The notes under the pieces are model-generated. The model made no database searches. It was not told the origin of the DNA and saw only the letters and a program-made list of their open reading frames with translations. Position numbers and translations under genes: made by a program. Positions 7,469-14,282 of a stretch of 17,684 bases of DNA are shown here, one piece after another. This DNA comes from CAZQDP01 sp964592375 (GTDB lineage Bacteria; Bacillota; Clostridia; RUG12999), in contig CAZQDP010000056.1 in the NCBI GenBank assembly GCA_964592375.1, forward strand, positions 1 to 17,684. The letters are read 5' to 3'. Every line of letters begins with the position of its first letter. Positions within the stretch are counted from its first letter, which is position 1.

Positions 7469-8443
7469 TTAATTTTCTCCTTGCCAAGCTTTGATACTCA
7501 CTTCTCCTGAATGAAGCACTTTCATATCTCCATTAGGTAGGCGTACAATTAAATGGCCCATGCTGTCAATGTCAATTGCTTTTGCATTTAGCATTTCGTT
7601 GCCGAAAATGATTTCAATGTCCTTCCCTAAAATAAAACTTCGGCTTCGGTATTCTGCCATGAAGTCTTTTTGAGGAAGAGCAGTGTATATGCGTTCAAAG
7701 GCATCTAAAATCATACAAATAATGCGCCCGCGTTTCATTTCGTTGTCACAAATACCAATACTGCCGGCTACCGACTTGATTTCATCAGGAAAGTCAATGG
7801 TTCGGACATTGATGCCAATGCCCAGCACCGCATAAGTAAGGCTCCCATTTTCAAAATTAATCAGCCCTTCTGTGAGTATGCCACAGACCTTGCGGCCACG
7901 CATATAAATATCGTTCACCCATTTAATCAGTACTGCCTCGCCACAAAGCTGTTCTAATACCTGCGCTGTTGCCACAGCGGCAGCGGCTGTGATCAGCGGA
8001 CAATACTCGGCACTCAGCTGCGGGCGAAGCACAATGCTCAGATAGATACCGGTGCCATGCGGTGAATAAAAGCTTCTGCCCATTCTGCCCTTGCCGGCTG
8101 TTTGCTCTTCTGCAAGCACCACAGTACCCTCTGGCGCACCCGATCTTGCGAGCTTTGCAGCTTCCTCGTTTGTGGAAGGAATGGTTTTATGCACAGTGAT
8201 CTGTTGACCCATAACCTTAGAAGTGATATATGGAGAAAGAGCAGCAGAAGACAAAATGTCATTGGTATCTGCAAGGGAATATCCTTTACTTGGAATGGCT
8301 GAGATCACAAAGCCTTCTGCCTTTAAGGCCTTTATTGCTTTCCAAACGCCGCCTCGGCTGATACCCAGCAGATTGGCCAATGCTTCGCCGGAGATGCGAT
8401 GGCCCCTGTTTTGCTCTAAATAGGCTAAAATCTTGTGCTTCAT
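7469..8443 (-). CDS. birA: BirA, bifunctional biotin-protein ligase and biotin operon repressor
   Basis: 324 aa from the ATG at 8443, chosen because GGAGGAG lies just upstream; the open frame continues to 8470 but without a site. Residues 1-60 form a winged helix (ISGEALANLLGISRGGVWKA), making this a group II, DNA-binding BirA. The ligase domain has the biotinyl-AMP loop GKGRMGR (117-123) and KWVNDIY (174-180), where K174 is the expected catalytic Lys; Val replaces the usual Pro of KWPND. A C-terminal SH3-like domain covers about 275-322. The enzyme makes biotinyl-5'-AMP and transfers biotin to carboxylase carrier proteins. Without acceptors, the holo form represses biotin genes. A matching operator overlaps its own promoter, so autoregulation with bioY is expected. 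Confidence 0.94.
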   Translation of the reverse strand: MKHKILAYLEQNRGHRISGEALANLLGISRGGVWKAIKALKAEGFVISAIPSKGYSLADTNDILSSAALSPYITSKVMGQQITVHKTIPSTNEEAAKLARSGAPEGTVVLAEEQTAGKGRMGRSFYSPHGTGIYLSIVLRPQLSAEYCPLITAAAAVATAQVLEQLCGEAVLIKWVNDIYMRGRKVCGILTEGLINFENGSLTYAVLGIGINVRTIDFPDEIKSVAGSIGICDNEMKRGRIICMILDAFERIYTALPQKDFMAEYRSRSFILGKDIEIIFGNEMLNAKAIDIDSMGHLIVRLPNGDMKVLHSGEVSIKAWQGEN

Positions 8444-8475
8444 GGTAGCTCCTCCAATTCTGATGTGCATTGCGT

Positions 8476-8505
8476 ATTATAACATGGGAAGAAGTGCGTT
8501 GTCAA
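8476..8505 (-). promoter_or_regulatory. Sigma-A promoter of birA-bioY
   Basis: On the minus strand TTGACA (8505-8500) is followed after 18 nt by TATAAT (8481-8476). Both hexamers match consensus. Start is predicted near 8469, a 26-nt leader before the birA ATG. The -35 hexamer is embedded in one half of the BirA-type operator. Confidence 0.82.
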
Positions 8506-8530
8506 CCTATAGTCTATGAATGGTTTACAA
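8499..8530. promoter_or_regulatory. BirA operator
   Basis: TTGTCAACC (8499-8507), 14 bp, then GGTTTACAA (8522-8530). This is the known pattern of Firmicute BirA sites: 9-bp inverted halves close to TTGTTAACC with a 14-16 bp spacer. One half contains the -35 hexamer of birA-bioY, so bound holo-BirA would block RNA polymerase. Confidence 0.82.
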
Positions 8531-8547
8531 TATAAACCATTCATAGA
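8513..8547. repeat. Perfect 15-bp inverted repeat overlapping the BirA operator
   Basis: Bases 8513-8527 are exactly complementary to 8533-8547, separated by 5 bp (CAATA). The left arm contains most of the GGTTTACAA operator half. A third related element, ATGGTTT (8554-8560), pairs with AAACCAT (8534-8540). It is not followed by a T tract and no + strand gene ends here, so it is not an ordinary terminator; a second protein-binding site is possible. Confidence 0.8.
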
Positions 8548-8696
8548 GAGAGTATGGTTTCTCTTGTGAAAATGCCCATCATCTGTTTCTTGCCAAAATG
8601 ATTACTGAAAATATGGGAAATTCTCTTTTATTTTTGGAATAACTATAACAAATTATATAAATTTACTAAAATTTTATTAAAAAATGCATAAATGTA

Positions 8697-8726
8697 TTGA
8701 CCACGGCGCATTATTTATGATATAAT
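8697..8726 (+). promoter_or_regulatory. Promoter of the tandem AbrB gene
   Basis: TTGACC (8697-8702), 18 bp, TATAAT (8721-8726), with TGA just before the -10 giving an extended TGnTATAAT. The roughly 60 bp upstream (8639-8695) are almost pure A+T, typical of regions bound by AbrB-type proteins, so autoregulation is possible. Confidence 0.75.
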
Positions 8727-8757
8727 GCGTAGGAATATGGAATAGGAGGAAATGCAA

Positions 8758-9156
8758 ATGAAATCTACTGGAATTGTGAGAAGAGTGGATCAGCTGGGAA
8801 GAATCGTACTACCGAAAGAATTAAGAAAGACATTCAATGTCGTAGAGATGGTGGACTCCCTCGAAATTTATGTGGAAGGAAGCGCCATTATTCTTAAAAA
8901 ATACGATTTTTCATCAAACAATGCAGGTGTAATCAGAAGAATTGATCAGCTAGGTCGCATTGTGCTGCCCATCGAACTTCGCAGAAATCTTGGTATAGTT
9001 GAAGAAAAAGACGCACTAGAAATATATATTGACAATGATGCAATCGTCCTAAAAAAATATGAACCAGCTTGTGTTTTCTGTGGAAACGCAAAGAATGTAA
9101 TAACGTTTAAAGCCAAAAATATTTGTTCAGCTTGTGTACAGGAACTGAAAAAATAA
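8758..9156 (+). CDS. Tandem AbrB/SpoVT-type transition-state regulator with Cys4 tail
   Basis: 132 aa. Two AbrB-type DNA-binding domains lie in one chain: residues 1-49 (GIVRRVDQLGRIVLPKELRK) and 57-102 (GVIRRIDQLGRIVLPIELRR), each ending LEIYxxxxAIxLKKY. The C-terminus has CVFC (105-108) and CSAC (123-126), a likely zinc-binding module seen in clostridial AbrB-like proteins. Normal family members carry a single such domain and dimerise to form the DNA-binding swapped barrel. Copy 2 is close to the classic AbrB sequence; copy 1 has diverged (TFNVVEMVDS for the usual LGIxEKDA region). ATG 8758 is preferred over 8752 because AGGAGG (8744-8749) is 8 nt away rather than 2. It is probably a regulator of stationary-phase or sporulation genes. 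Confidence 0.9.
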   Translation: MKSTGIVRRVDQLGRIVLPKELRKTFNVVEMVDSLEIYVEGSAIILKKYDFSSNNAGVIRRIDQLGRIVLPIELRRNLGIVEEKDALEIYIDNDAIVLKKYEPACVFCGNAKNVITFKAKNICSACVQELKK

Positions 9157-9198
9157 GTACTATCCACTAAGATTTTGGAAGAAAAAATGGTTGTCGAG

Positions 9199-9241
9199 AA
9201 GAGGTGTAATCTTACAGGTAGTTAAGATTAGACCTCTTTTA
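9199..9241 (+). terminator. Rho-independent terminator after the tandem AbrB gene
   Basis: Arms 9199-9213 and 9224-9238 pair with a single G/G mismatch (9206/9231), giving 14 pairs around a 10-nt loop, followed by TTTT. It lies 42 nt after the stop and separates this transcription unit from upp. Confidence 0.8.
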
Positions 9242-9279
9242 GATGTATCATCAAAATGGATGAAGGGAAGCGATTAAAA

Positions 9280-9909
9280 ATGGAAAAAGTAGTGATTATG
9301 AAACATCCTCTTATTTTGCATAAATTATCAAGACTCAGGGATATTAAAACCGGTTCTAAGCAATTTCGTGAACTTGTGAGCGAAATCTCAATGCTGATGG
9401 CCTATGAAACCACGCGCAATCTGCCACTGACACCTGTAAAGGTACAGACACCTGTTGCAGTAGCGGATGCCATGGAATTGGCAGGCAAAAAGCTTGTACT
9501 CGTGCCCATTCTACGGGCTGGACTTGGTATGGTCGAGGGTATGCTATCGCTCATCCCTTCCGCCAAGGTGGGGCATATCGGTCTATATCGCGATCCTCAT
9601 ACGCTTTTGCCGGTGGAATACTACTGCAAACTGCCGGAAGATGCTTTAGAGAGAGATATTATCGTGGTGGACCCCATGCTCGCAACGGGCGGGTCAGCCT
9701 GCGCTGCCATTGATTTTTTAAAGAAAAGAGGCTGTACAAGCATTCGATTTATGTGCTTAATCGCGGCGCCAGAGGGTATAGCGTGCCTCAGCAGTGCGCA
9801 TCCGGATATTGAAATATATTGTGCGGCAGTGGATGAAAAGCTTAATGATCACGGATATATTGTGCCAGGACTTGGAGATGCAGGAGATAGACTATTTGGC
9901 ACAAAATAA
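9280..9909 (+). CDS. upp: Uracil phosphoribosyltransferase
   Basis: 209 aa, the normal length for Upp, which converts uracil and PRPP to UMP in pyrimidine salvage in the cytoplasm. Signatures: HPLILHKLSRLRDIKTGSKQF at the N-terminus, VPILRAGLGMVEGM (75-88), the PRPP-binding loop VVDPMLATGGSA (129-140), and the C-terminal uracil-site region GYIVPGLGDAGDR (192-204). The frame extends up to 9256, but ATG 9280 matches the family N-terminus and follows GAAGGGAAG at a suitable distance. No attenuator typical of pyrimidine genes is visible upstream beyond the terminator of the preceding gene. The fucosidase-like gene begins 33 nt after this stop and may be co-transcribed. Confidence 0.95.
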   Translation: MEKVVIMKHPLILHKLSRLRDIKTGSKQFRELVSEISMLMAYETTRNLPLTPVKVQTPVAVADAMELAGKKLVLVPILRAGLGMVEGMLSLIPSAKVGHIGLYRDPHTLLPVEYYCKLPEDALERDIIVVDPMLATGGSACAAIDFLKKRGCTSIRFMCLIAAPEGIACLSSAHPDIEIYCAAVDEKLNDHGYIVPGLGDAGDRLFGTK

Positions 9910-9942
9910 ATTGTGAAACCGATAAGAAGAGGAGCAAAACCG

Positions 9943-10893
9943 ATGGAAGAGAAAATGAAATGGTTTAAAGACGCCAAGCTTGGCATGTTCATTCACTGGG
10001 GTGTATATGCTGTACTGGGCGGAGAATATAAAAGCGAAATCATGCATGGAAATAAATACGCAGAGCAGATTGATAACAATATGAAAATCCCCAACGCAGA
10101 ATATGAAAAATATGCGGCAGCATTTAACCCCATTGATTTCGATGCAAAAAGATGGGTGCAAACTGCAAAAGATGCAGGCGTGACGTATATGGTGATTACT
10201 TCAAAGCATCAAGACGGATTTTGCATGTATGATACAAAATATTCGGACTATAGTATTGTAAAAGCCTCGCCCTTTGGAAGGGACGTTATCAGGGAACTAT
10301 CAGAGCAGTGTGCTGCCGAAGGAATTCGGTTTGGACTCTATTACAGCAATGCGAGAGATTTTCACGAAGCAGGTGCCAATTGGAATAATTACGGGAATAC
10401 ATGGGATTTTCCTGCGCAGACCCAGGAAGATTTTGAAGCCTATTTTTATGCAAAGGTCCTCCCTCAGGTAGAGGAGCTTTTAACAGGCTATGGCCCCATT
10501 GATTTGATGTGGTTTGATGTGCCCTATAAATTTACAAAGAAGATGAGTAGTGAACTTCGCAGCAAGGTATTATCTCTGCAGCCTCAGTGTATTATTAACA
10601 GCCGAATTGGCAATGGGCTAGGGGATTATATTAGCATGGATGACAATCACATTCCACAGGAGGCTGTAGCGGAGCCATGGGAAGCTTGCGTTACCATGAA
10701 TGAAACTTGGGGTTATTCAAGACGAGATTATGATTATAAATCTTCTGAGAAAATTGTCGGCATTTTGGATGAGGTCATTACAAAGGGTGGAAACTTATTA
10801 CTGAATGTGGGACCGGACTATTTAGGGAATTTTCCTTATGAACAGTTGCAAATTTTAAAAAGCACAGGAGCGTACCTCAAAGGAATAAAATGA
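9943..10893 (+). CDS. GH29 alpha-L-fucosidase-like glycoside hydrolase, short intracellular form
   Basis: 316 aa from ATG 9943, chosen because AGAGGAG lies 8 nt upstream; a GTG at 9913 in the same frame lacks a site. The GH29 catalytic barrel is recognisable: WFKDAKLGMFIHWGVYAV (7-24), ITSKHQDGFCMYDTKYSDY (85-103), GIRFGLYYS (127-135), DLMWFDVPY (187-195) with D192 as the expected nucleophile, and KGGNLLLNVGP (281-291). There is no signal peptide. Most GH29 enzymes are about 400-500 aa with a C-terminal beta-sandwich; this one ends right after the barrel, so it is a single-domain form. It probably acts on small imported glycosides. Fucose is the family default, but WFDVPY instead of the common WFDG leaves the substrate open. 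Confidence 0.83.
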   Translation: MEEKMKWFKDAKLGMFIHWGVYAVLGGEYKSEIMHGNKYAEQIDNNMKIPNAEYEKYAAAFNPIDFDAKRWVQTAKDAGVTYMVITSKHQDGFCMYDTKYSDYSIVKASPFGRDVIRELSEQCAAEGIRFGLYYSNARDFHEAGANWNNYGNTWDFPAQTQEDFEAYFYAKVLPQVEELLTGYGPIDLMWFDVPYKFTKKMSSELRSKVLSLQPQCIINSRIGNGLGDYISMDDNHIPQEAVAEPWEACVTMNETWGYSRRDYDYKSSEKIVGILDEVITKGGNLLLNVGPDYLGNFPYEQLQILKSTGAYLKGIK

Positions 10894-10930
10894 TTTCTTA
10901 TCTTTTATTGTCACACTTTCCTGCAGTGGG

Positions 10931-10958
10931 TAATATTATATAGTAGCTTGCATACACC
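10931..10958 (+). promoter_or_regulatory. Sigma-E-like (mother-cell sporulation) promoter
   Basis: TAATATT (10931-10937), 13 bp, CATACACC (10951-10958). The known sigma-E pattern is KMATATT and CATACAMT with a 13-15 bp gap; only the last base of the -10 differs. Start near 10964 would leave a short leader carrying GGAGGTG before the ATG at 10981. Confidence 0.5.
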
Positions 10959-10980
10959 ACGTGACGGAGGTGGGCATATC

Positions 10981-11124
10981 ATGTTTAGAAGGAAAGCCTG
11001 TTATCCACTGATTATCATTACGCTGGGGTTTACGGTTGTGGTACTCATATGGCTACCCATAGAGTGTATTACCGTCATCCTTGGAATTGCGCTGATATGG
11101 GCAGGGATAAAGCTGATTTGCTAG
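10981..11124 (+). CDS. Small two-helix membrane protein, probably sporulation-associated
   Basis: 47 aa: a basic start MFRRK, then two hydrophobic segments (about residues 8-24 and 28-45) separated by a short WLPIEC turn, ending with KLIC. GGAGGTG lies 8 nt before the ATG. No family is recognised with confidence. A sigma-E-like promoter directly upstream and spoVM directly downstream suggest expression in the mother cell during sporulation (inference). The length, site and promoter together argue that it is a real gene rather than chance. Confidence 0.65.
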   Translation: MFRRKACYPLIIITLGFTVVVLIWLPIECITVILGIALIWAGIKLIC

Positions 11125-11151
11125 TAAATTTACATCGGATAACCATACATA
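11124..11151 (+). promoter_or_regulatory. Sigma-E-like promoter upstream of spoVM
   Basis: GTAAATT (11124-11130), 13 bp, CATACATA (11144-11151). The -10 core CATACA is perfect and the -35 has two mismatches to KMATATT. In Bacillus subtilis spoVM is sigma-E dependent, which fits. It begins at the stop codon of the upstream small gene. Confidence 0.4.
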
Positions 11152-11300
11152 TTATGATGCAACTCGCATCATTGGGATTAGCCCATCAGGGACTTTTGGT
11201 ACTAAAAAATATATTTGACGGCATGCCGCTTGCACAACATGGCGAGGCCAATCTTCAAAGGCCATTTGAGACTGCGCAAGAAGCGGCAGAAGGAGGTTAT

Positions 11301-11378
11301 ATGAAAATCGTTGTACTTCGTATGCCAAGGATTTTAAGCGGTATGCTCCGTGCGCTGCTTGGGATGAACAGAAGCTAA
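11301..11378 (+). CDS. spoVM: Stage V sporulation protein M (SpoVM)
   Basis: 25 aa, start MKIVVLRMPRILSGMLRALL, aligning without gaps to the 26-aa B. subtilis SpoVM (MKFYTIKLPKFLGGIVRAML). Conserved features are Lys2, Pro9 (needed in B. subtilis for recognising curved membrane), the Leu12-x-Gly14 turn, Arg17-Ala18 and Leu20-Gly21. The protein is a short amphipathic helix that lies on the convex outer forespore membrane in the mother cell and recruits SpoIVA for coat assembly. AGAAGGAGG lies 4 nt before the ATG. The same frame is open upstream to 11049, but that stretch has no ribosome site and is probably leader. A strong terminator follows 12 nt after the stop. Confidence 0.88.
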   Translation: MKIVVLRMPRILSGMLRALLGMNRS

Positions 11379-11390
11379 TGCATTTTATAT

Positions 11391-11425
11391 AAAAACAGCG
11401 CCCCATGCAAACGGGCGCTGTTTTT
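11391..11425. terminator. Strong bidirectional rho-independent terminator
   Basis: Bases 11391-11403 are exactly complementary to 11413-11425 around a 9-nt loop, with A5 at one end and T5 at the other. The GC core is CAGCGCCC. It ends spoVM on the + strand and the isomerase operon on the minus strand. Confidence 0.92.
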
Positions 11426-11445
11426 ATCGTCATGCAGAAAAAAGA

Positions 11446-12252
11446 TTATACCAAGCCTTTCATATACGAAAGGCTTTTAAAAATAGAAAAAAGATCTTTT
11501 GGGCCTTCAAATTCTAGTGCCAAAGCACCTTCATACCCATTTTGCTTTAAACATGCCACGATTTCTAAAATTGGCACATCCCCCATGCCGGGGGCACAAC
11601 CTGAATAAATGGTTTCATTGTCCGCTTTATAGGGGCCATTTTCATCTTTTGCAAAGTCCTTAAAATGCACATGAGCAATATGGCCAGACAGTCGCTGAGC
11701 AGCCTCTAAGGGATTATCGCCCACGAGGAGAAAATTTCCTGTATCAAAGGTCGATTTGAGATTTGGTGAAGCAACTGAGTCAATGATGGATTGAACCTGT
11801 GCAGCCCTTCCTGCAAACCTTCCATGATTTTCCAGTGCTAAGATCACCCCTTTTTCTTCGGCATAGGGTGATAGTCGCAAAAAAGCTTCAATTATTTTTT
11901 CCATACCTTGCTCATAAGTAAAGCTTTCATTGGGATATGCGGCAAACACCCGGAGCAAATTTGTGCCAAAAGATTTTGCAATGTCTATTGATGCAATCAC
12001 ATAGTCAATCTGCTGATGCCATCGGTCTTGTTCTACCACGAAATTATTATCAATACCATATGCACATACCTTCAGGGGAGAGGATTGTAAGCGGCTACGC
12101 ACTTGTGCTTTTTCCACATCTGTTTTCATGTACATATCCAGCACTTCCACGCACTGGCAATCACTTTTTTCAAGTGCAGAAATAATCTCACATGGCGTCA
12201 TGCCACCACGAATCATGCTATTAAAACTGTATAAGCTAGTTCCGGTTATCAT
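11446..12252 (-). CDS. Sugar phosphate isomerase/epimerase family protein (xylose isomerase-like TIM barrel)
   Basis: 268 aa, a single AP-endonuclease-2-type TIM barrel. The expected metal ligands are visible in order: E141 in LALENHGRF, D170 in STFDTGNF, H196 in AHVHFKDF, and E247 in ALEFEGP. Family members isomerise, epimerise or dehydrate sugars, inosose or 3-keto sugars using a divalent metal in the cytoplasm. It is the last gene of a three-gene operon with a Gfo/Idh/MocA oxidoreductase and a second isomerase. AGGAGG lies 9 nt before the ATG. The strong terminator at 11391-11425 ends the unit. Substrate unknown. Confidence 0.85.
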   Translation of the reverse strand: MITGTSLYSFNSMIRGGMTPCEIISALEKSDCQCVEVLDMYMKTDVEKAQVRSRLQSSPLKVCAYGIDNNFVVEQDRWHQQIDYVIASIDIAKSFGTNLLRVFAAYPNESFTYEQGMEKIIEAFLRLSPYAEEKGVILALENHGRFAGRAAQVQSIIDSVASPNLKSTFDTGNFLLVGDNPLEAAQRLSGHIAHVHFKDFAKDENGPYKADNETIYSGCAPGMGDVPILEIVACLKQNGYEGALALEFEGPKDLFSIFKSLSYMKGLV

Positions 12253-12279
12253 TCTCCTTCGCCTCCTGCCTTTTGTATA

Positions 12280-13329
12280 TTAAATATTAATTTGCGTTTT
12301 TTCCTTAGCCGATAGATAAATGGCATCTAAAATCCTCATCATTTCAACGCCGTCTGTTGCAGGACTGATACAAGCTGTGCCATGAGAGATACAGTCCACA
12401 AAATGAGCCATTTCACGGTTGAAAAGATTTTCAAAGCCATCGGAAGAAACCACAGGCGTAACATTCGTTAGGTAATTATATTTTTCGCTGTACATCTCGA
12501 GGCGGGGCTCGATTTTCATCCCTGCCCTGCTACCATATAAATCAAGTGTCATCACATCCTCCTTGATATGAGAGGAAAAACTCACTTCAAGGTTTAAAAC
12601 GGCACCATTTTCAAACCGTATCATCGCCACTGCCATATCCTCTACATCGCAAAAATCGCTTACATCCTTGGCAAGATAACGACTAAAATGTTTAATTTGA
12701 TTACGAGGGCCAATTTCACCAAAGGTCGCGCCGTATACGGACACTGCCTTAGGCCCTCCCATGAGGTATCGGGATAAATCAATCATATGCACCCCAAGAT
12801 CAATCAGCGGTCCACCACCGGAGCGGCTTTTATCTGCAAACCAACCCATGGGGTTGCCGCATCGGCGGATACAACTGGTTTTCACATAATAAAGATTGCC
12901 CAAATCTCCTTGTGAAATAAAATCCTTGGCAATCTCCGTTGCGGCGGCAAATCTACGAACAAATCCAATCATCAAGAGCTTGCCGCTTTTTTCTGCTGCC
13001 TTTTGCATCTGCACCGCCTGCATGGTGTTTAAAGCCATGGGTTTTTCACACAGCACATTGACGCCTGCTTCCAGTGCGGCAATGGAGGCCGGAGCATGTC
13101 CGTTATTCCAAGTGCAAATGCTAACACCATCCAGCTTTTCTGCTTGTAGCATTTTGTTGTAATCACTGTATGCATTTGCAATCCCATGTGTAGCGGCAAC
13201 CTGCTGTGCACGCTCCAAATTGATGTCGCATACGGCAACAATTTCTGCATTTTCAAGTTTCTGATACCCCTTTGTGTGGTATTCGCTGATACTTCCTGTG
13301 CCGATAATGCCTATTTTTAACTTGTCCAT
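12280..13329 (-). CDS. Gfo/Idh/MocA family NAD(P)-dependent oxidoreductase
   Basis: 349 aa from ATG 13329, which has AAGGAGG 7 nt upstream and starts DKLKIGIIGTGSISEYH; the open frame to 13401 would overlap the upstream gene. The Rossmann fold has GTGSIS (10-15), then CDINLERAQQ. The catalytic signatures are CEKPMAL (94-100), with Lys96, and LIDLGVHMIDLS (175-186), with D177 and H181. The C-terminal half is the alpha/beta substrate domain. The family oxidises or reduces sugars, inositols and glycosides at a ring carbon, in the cytoplasm. Gaps to the neighbours are 17 and 27 nt, so co-transcription with both isomerases is clear. Together they suggest oxidise-then-isomerise catabolism of a cyclic polyol or sugar. 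Confidence 0.88.
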   Translation of the reverse strand: MDKLKIGIIGTGSISEYHTKGYQKLENAEIVAVCDINLERAQQVAATHGIANAYSDYNKMLQAEKLDGVSICTWNNGHAPASIAALEAGVNVLCEKPMALNTMQAVQMQKAAEKSGKLLMIGFVRRFAAATEIAKDFISQGDLGNLYYVKTSCIRRCGNPMGWFADKSRSGGGPLIDLGVHMIDLSRYLMGGPKAVSVYGATFGEIGPRNQIKHFSRYLAKDVSDFCDVEDMAVAMIRFENGAVLNLEVSFSSHIKEDVMTLDLYGSRAGMKIEPRLEMYSEKYNYLTNVTPVVSSDGFENLFNREMAHFVDCISHGTACISPATDGVEMMRILDAIYLSAKEKTQINI

Positions 13330-13346
13330 CAAAAAACCTCCTTGCA

Positions 13347-14195
13347 TCATATGAGTGATTTTAGAAAACCAACCGCCTCGCTGATATCTTTTTCGGGGCA
13401 ATTGCCCACTTCACGTTCAATTGTTAAAAATCCGTTGTAGCCAATGCTTTTTAGGGCATTGAGATAAGCCGGAAAATTTACACTTCCAAGGCCAAGTGGC
13501 ATCTCTCGGATGCACTCACCCACATTGATGGTATTTACAATATCACCCGCAAAGGTTCCGTAGAGCTGCACCGGGTCTACCTTCTTTAGCATCACGCCAT
13601 CCTTGGCATGGGTGTGTACAATATAATCCTTCAGTGTATGTACGCTTTGAACAGGGTCTTCACCGATAACCATCACAAGATTGGCAGGGTCTAAATTTAC
13701 TCGCACCGCGCGTACGCTCAAGCTATCTAAAAAATCTTTCAGTACCAAAGAAGGCTCGGGACCTGTTTCAACGGCAAAATATGCACCTACGCTCTGTGCA
13801 TATATGGCAAGCTCATTCATCGCCTGCCAAAGCACTTCCCGCTGCTGATTTTCCGCTTTCGGAATAACGCCAATGTGGGTTGTTACAACATTTGAACCAA
13901 GTGCAAGTGCCAAATCCATAATGCGTTTTGACTTTTCAATACGCGCAGGATTATCCTTAGAAATTTGAAATCCATGGCCGCCAAGATCACCGCACACAGC
14001 GGAAATAGACATGCCATACGAAGATACAAGTTCCCGTATCTCTTGCACCTTTGACTTTGTCATATTCTCAGGAGCGGCTTCGCCACTGGTTGCATACATT
14101 TGAATGCCGCAAGCACCGACCGTCGCCGCTTTTTGAATACCTTCCTTCAAAGGGGCACGAAAGGAATCCACCAAAACACCAATTTGAAAACCCAT
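13347..14195 (-). CDS. Sugar phosphate isomerase/epimerase family protein (first gene of operon)
   Basis: 282 aa from ATG 14195 with GAGGTG upstream at a normal distance; the open frame to 14240 runs into the promoter. It is a TIM barrel with metal ligands E143 (AVETGPEP), D169 (VNLDPANL), H196 (VHTHAKDG) and E260 (LTIEREVG). The THAKDG and NLDPANL forms are typical of the inosose isomerase/IolE-like branch, but assignment is not secure. It is clearly different from the other isomerase of the operon (11446-12252), so the two probably do different steps. No transporter, kinase or regulator for the pathway is in the window. Confidence 0.86.
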   Translation of the reverse strand: MGFQIGVLVDSFRAPLKEGIQKAATVGACGIQMYATSGEAAPENMTKSKVQEIRELVSSYGMSISAVCGDLGGHGFQISKDNPARIEKSKRIMDLALALGSNVVTTHIGVIPKAENQQREVLWQAMNELAIYAQSVGAYFAVETGPEPSLVLKDFLDSLSVRAVRVNLDPANLVMVIGEDPVQSVHTLKDYIVHTHAKDGVMLKKVDPVQLYGTFAGDIVNTINVGECIREMPLGLGSVNFPAYLNALKSIGYNGFLTIEREVGNCPEKDISEAVGFLKSLI

Positions 14196-14238
14196 TAAAA
14201 TGACACCTCTTCCAAATGTGAATAGGACGTTTGATTTC

Positions 14239-14267
14239 ATTATAACAAGTTAAGGTGCGGATGTCTT
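14239..14267 (-). promoter_or_regulatory. Promoter of the isomerase/oxidoreductase operon
   Basis: On the minus strand AAGACA (14267-14262), 17 nt, TATAAT (14244-14239), with TGT before the -10 making an extended TGnTATAAT. Start near 14232 gives a leader of about 37 nt before ATG 14195. Confidence 0.68.
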
Positions 14268-14282
14268 TACCATTTATTTGTC

